Notes under the pieces: model-generated
The model's database searches: none
Seen by the model: only the letters and a program-made list of their open reading frames with translations
Told to the model about the DNA's origin: nothing
Assembly: GCA_002320555.1 (NCBI GenBank)
Contig: DCJV01000040.1
Span: forward strand, 1 to 8,008
DNA: 8,008 bases
Direction of reading: 5' to 3'
Origin: Ruminococcaceae bacterium UBA1691
GTDB taxonomy: Bacteria > Bacillota > Clostridia > Oscillospirales > Acutalibacteraceae
Shown here: positions 5,967 through 8,008 of the stretch, piece after piece
Position numbering within the stretch: the stretch's first letter is position 1
How the letters are laid out: every line of letters begins with the position of its first letter
Position numbers and translations under genes: made by a program

Positions 5967-7180
5967 AAAGAATTGTGGCAATCCTGTTCACCGTGGTGCT
6001 GGTGTTTACCATGGCAGTCCCCGCTCTTGCGGCGGATGCATCCGATCTGGCTGGGACGACGATCAACGTTTATAACTGGGGCGAATACATCTCTGATGGC
6101 TCCGAAGGCTCGATGGATATCAATGCGGAGTTCACCAAACGCACCGGTATCAAAGTCAATTACAACAACTATGATACCAATGAAAACATGTATGCAAAGC
6201 TCAAGAGCGACGGCGTGAGTTTCGATATCGTGATCCCCTCGGACTATATGATCGAGCGCCTGATCGACGAGGATATGTTACAGAAAATTGATTTCTCCAA
6301 TATTCCGAATTATAAATACATTGATGCGAAGTACAAGGGCCTCTATTTCGATCCGAAGGATGAATATTCCGTGCCCTATAATGTTGGCATGGTGGGGCTA
6401 ATTTACAATACGAAGATGGTCAAGGAAGCTCCTACAAGCTGGAATGTAATGTGGGATGAGCAATATAAGGGCAAGGTCCTGATGTTTGACAATCCGCGCG
6501 ACGCCTTCGGCATTGCGCAGAAGCTGCTTGGACAATCCTTCAATACGACGAACGAGGCTGAGTGGAGGGCCGCTGCCGATAAGCTCAAGGCGCAGAAGCC
6601 GATCCTGCAGGGCTATGTTATGGACGATATTTTCCGCAAGATGGAAAGTGGGGAGGCCGCCATCGCGCCCTATTACGCCGGCGACTTTATCACGATGCAC
6701 AGCAATAACCCGGATCTTGCGTTTGTCTATCCGCAGGAAGGGGTCAATATCTTTGTCGACTCCATCTGCATCCCAAAAAACGCGAAGAATAAGGCCGCAG
6801 CAGAAGCTTATATCAACTTCCTGCTCGACCCGGACATCGCGGTGGAAAACGCCAATTACCTCGGTTATGCCACCCCGAATACTGCGGTGCTCACCCGTGA
6901 GGACTATGAGCTCAAGGGCAACGAATATCTTTATCCAGAAGATCAGAAGATGCCAAAGACCGAATATTTTTATAACATGCCTCAGAAAACGCTGACCCTG
7001 ATGACCGACCTCTGGAGTGAGCTGAAGGCCAGCCAGAATATCGAAGCCGGAGAAGAGCAGAAAACAGATTATACTTGGCTTTATGTTGGCGTTGGTGCCG
7101 TCGTGGTCATTGTGGCCGCAGTGATCGTATATAAGGTTGTAAAGAAAAAGAAACGCGACTTTGCGGACGCAGAAGACTGA
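5963..7180 (+). CDS. potD: Polyamine-binding protein PotD with a C-terminal membrane anchor
   Basis: The extracellular solute-binding subunit that delivers spermidine or putrescine to PotBC. In 405 residues there is a signal peptide (1-23) with a cleavage site AVPALA before ADAS, a bilobal type II binding domain (about 30-358), then a linker and a single hydrophobic helix (about 372-391) followed by KVVKKKKRDF. No lipobox cysteine is present, so the protein seems held by its own tail helix rather than by lipidation. Aromatic and acidic positions that contact polyamine in E. coli PotD appear kept in kind: NWGEY at 38-42, SDY at 93-95, NPRD at 177-180, YYAGD at 237-241, FVDS at 264-267 and GYATPN at 301-306. 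The start is a TTG with AAGGAGAT (5949-5956) at proper spacing inside the end of potC. It overlaps the potC stop by 4 bases. Polyamine specificity is inferred from the family and operon. Confidence 0.93.
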   Translation: MKRIVAILFTVVLVFTMAVPALAADASDLAGTTINVYNWGEYISDGSEGSMDINAEFTKRTGIKVNYNNYDTNENMYAKLKSDGVSFDIVIPSDYMIERLIDEDMLQKIDFSNIPNYKYIDAKYKGLYFDPKDEYSVPYNVGMVGLIYNTKMVKEAPTSWNVMWDEQYKGKVLMFDNPRDAFGIAQKLLGQSFNTTNEAEWRAAADKLKAQKPILQGYVMDDIFRKMESGEAAIAPYYAGDFITMHSNNPDLAFVYPQEGVNIFVDSICIPKNAKNKAAAEAYINFLLDPDIAVENANYLGYATPNTAVLTREDYELKGNEYLYPEDQKMPKTEYFYNMPQKTLTLMTDLWSELKASQNIEAGEEQKTDYTWLYVGVGAVVVIVAAVIVYKVVKKKKRDFADAED

Positions 7181-7216
7181 TCCAAGAATCGCAGGAACAA
7201 GGAGAGGAATTTAAGA

Positions 7217-7813
7217 ATGGCAGCACAGCTTCGCAAACCGCAAGCGGGGGATATCACCGCTGTGATGAACACGTCCATGGGGGAGATCAAAATCCTCCTC
7301 TTTCCGGACGCCGCGCCCAAGGCGGTTGAAAATTTTACAACGCATGCGAAAAACGGCTATTACAACGGCCTTATTTTCCACCGCGTTATCCCGGATTTCA
7401 TGATCCAGGGTGGCGATCCGACGGGCACCGGCATGGGTGGCGAGAGCATCTGGGGCAAGCCCTTTGAGGATGAATTCAGCCCGGATTACCACAATCTGCG
7501 CGGCGCGCTTTCCATGGCGAACGCGGGCCCCGGCACCAACGGCAGCCAGTTTTTCATTGTGCAGGCGTCCTCCGTGAGCGACGATCTGCTCGCTCAGATG
7601 GAAACACTCGGCGAGAGCGCCTTTCCGGCATGGGCGGTTTCGGCCTACCGCACAAGGGGCGGCACGCCGTGGCTTGATTTCCGCCATACGGTGTTCGGCC
7701 AGGTCTATGAGGGCATGGAAGTCGTCGATGCGATTGCGGGCGTCCCTTGTGGCAGGAATGATAAGCCAGCCCAGGATGTGGTGATCGAATCGGTCACGAT
7801 TGCACAGGTATAA
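7217..7813 (+). CDS. Cyclophilin-type peptidylprolyl cis-trans isomerase
   Basis: Catalyses cis-trans isomerisation of X-Pro bonds to assist protein folding; no signal peptide is seen, so it is probably cytoplasmic. The 198-residue protein keeps the cyclophilin core: FHRVIPDFMIQGGDPTGTG with the catalytic Arg56, Phe61 and Gln64, then MANAGPGTNGSQFFI with Gln111 and Phe113, and PWLDFRHTVFGQV with Trp152 and His157. Between about 118 and 150 there is an insertion (DDLLAQMETLGESAF and onward) relative to human cyclophilin A. From memory, similar insertions occur in clostridial homologues. AAGGAGAGG (7199-7207) precedes the ATG by 9 bases. Only 36 bases, with no terminator, separate it from potD, so it is probably the last gene of the pot transcript. 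A functional tie to polyamine uptake is not evident. Confidence 0.93.
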   Translation: MAAQLRKPQAGDITAVMNTSMGEIKILLFPDAAPKAVENFTTHAKNGYYNGLIFHRVIPDFMIQGGDPTGTGMGGESIWGKPFEDEFSPDYHNLRGALSMANAGPGTNGSQFFIVQASSVSDDLLAQMETLGESAFPAWAVSAYRTRGGTPWLDFRHTVFGQVYEGMEVVDAIAGVPCGRNDKPAQDVVIESVTIAQV

Positions 7814-7823
7814 GTAAAGAAGG

Positions 7824-7848
7824 ACGCCGGGAAAGCTTTTCCCGGCGT
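7824..7848 (+). terminator. Hairpin terminator after the isomerase gene
   Basis: ACGCCGGGAAA (7824-7834) and TTTCCCGGCGT (7838-7848) form a perfect 11-bp stem around GCT, beginning 10 bases after the isomerase TAA. The following sequence (TCAGCTTGTCG) is only weakly T-rich, so termination may be partial. Its position makes it the likely end of the potABCD-isomerase transcript. Confidence 0.65.
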
Positions 7849-7877
7849 TCAGCTTGTCGATAAAGTCTGGGAGGAGA

Positions 7878-8008
7878 GTGCACAAAAAAGCATGGTTTCT
7901 GATCGGTTTCGTAACCGGTACCGCTGGGCACTGTCGGGAGGCCGAGGCCGCGCCCACTGAATCTTTCTGCTGCCGAAGTGCCGCGCAAAACGGCCCCTTT
8001 TGCTTCCT
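7878..8008 (+). CDS. Possible start of a small hydrophobic protein cut by the right edge
   Basis: From a GTG at 7878 a frame stays open for 43 codons to the window end. It begins VHKKAWFLIGFVTGTAGH, a basic end plus a membrane-like segment, followed by an Ala/Glu stretch (CREAEAA) and then Cys-rich residues. A GGAGG lies at 7870-7874, only three bases from the GTG, closer than usual. The N-terminus recalls small single-helix clostridial proteins (DUF6110-like, from memory), but the residues after about 17 fit poorly. A frameshift or low-quality sequence near the edge is possible. Sequence beyond the edge is needed to decide. Confidence 0.35.
   Translation, partial: MHKKAWFLIGFVTGTAGHCREAEAAPTESFCCRSAAQNGPFCF

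Noticed and set aside
7211..7957. 248-codon minus-strand frame opposite the isomerase
   Set aside because: It crosses the terminator hairpin, lacks a start signal and has the composition of an antisense shadow; the cyclophilin motifs are all on the plus strand.
1..8008. CRISPR array, tRNA, rRNA or insertion-sequence ends
   Set aside because: I saw no regularly spaced repeats, cloverleaf-like sequence, ribosomal RNA signature or transposase.

Overview
The window looks like a chromosomal segment of a Gram-positive, low-to-moderate GC bacterium, most likely a gut-type Clostridia member. The reasons are strong AGGAGG-type ribosome binding sites, a clostridial-style potABCD operon, several TTG starts, and a Gram-positive layout in which the solute-binding protein is held on the membrane. 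I cannot name the species from the sequence.

Left part (1-2497), read on the minus strand: a two-gene unit made of an AraC-type regulator fused to a GNAT-like acetyltransferase domain (1522-2379) and, overlapping it by 11 bp, a 12-helix MFS exporter of the Mef/DHA3 kind (318-1532). A good extended -10 promoter (2468-2497) drives the pair. The exporter frame carries one in-frame TAG at codon 345 (498-500), after which the same frame continues for 59 recognisable MFS residues. The far left edge (1-317) holds a possible tail of another plus-strand gene and a hairpin that may end the exporter transcript.

Middle (2498-2996): about 500 bases of mostly AT-rich sequence without a convincing gene, separating the two divergent units.

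Right part (2997-7848), plus strand: a consensus sigma-A promoter (TTGACA-17-TATATT) followed by potA (ATPase), potB and potC (permeases) and potD (polyamine-binding protein), then a cyclophilin-type peptidylprolyl isomerase and a hairpin terminator. PotA powers import, PotB and PotC form the membrane channel, and PotD captures spermidine or putrescine outside the cell. PotD has a cleavable signal peptide without a lipobox cysteine and is apparently tethered by its own C-terminal membrane helix. The isomerase could be a co-transcribed housekeeping gene. At the right edge a short hydrophobic frame may be the start of another gene.

This is mostly ordinary polyamine import plus an efflux/regulator cassette. 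I found no clear new system. The points most worth a second look are the amber codon at a usually-Gln site of the exporter, the tail-anchored PotD, and the potB-potC spacer, which is open in the potC frame and contains a perfect hairpin.
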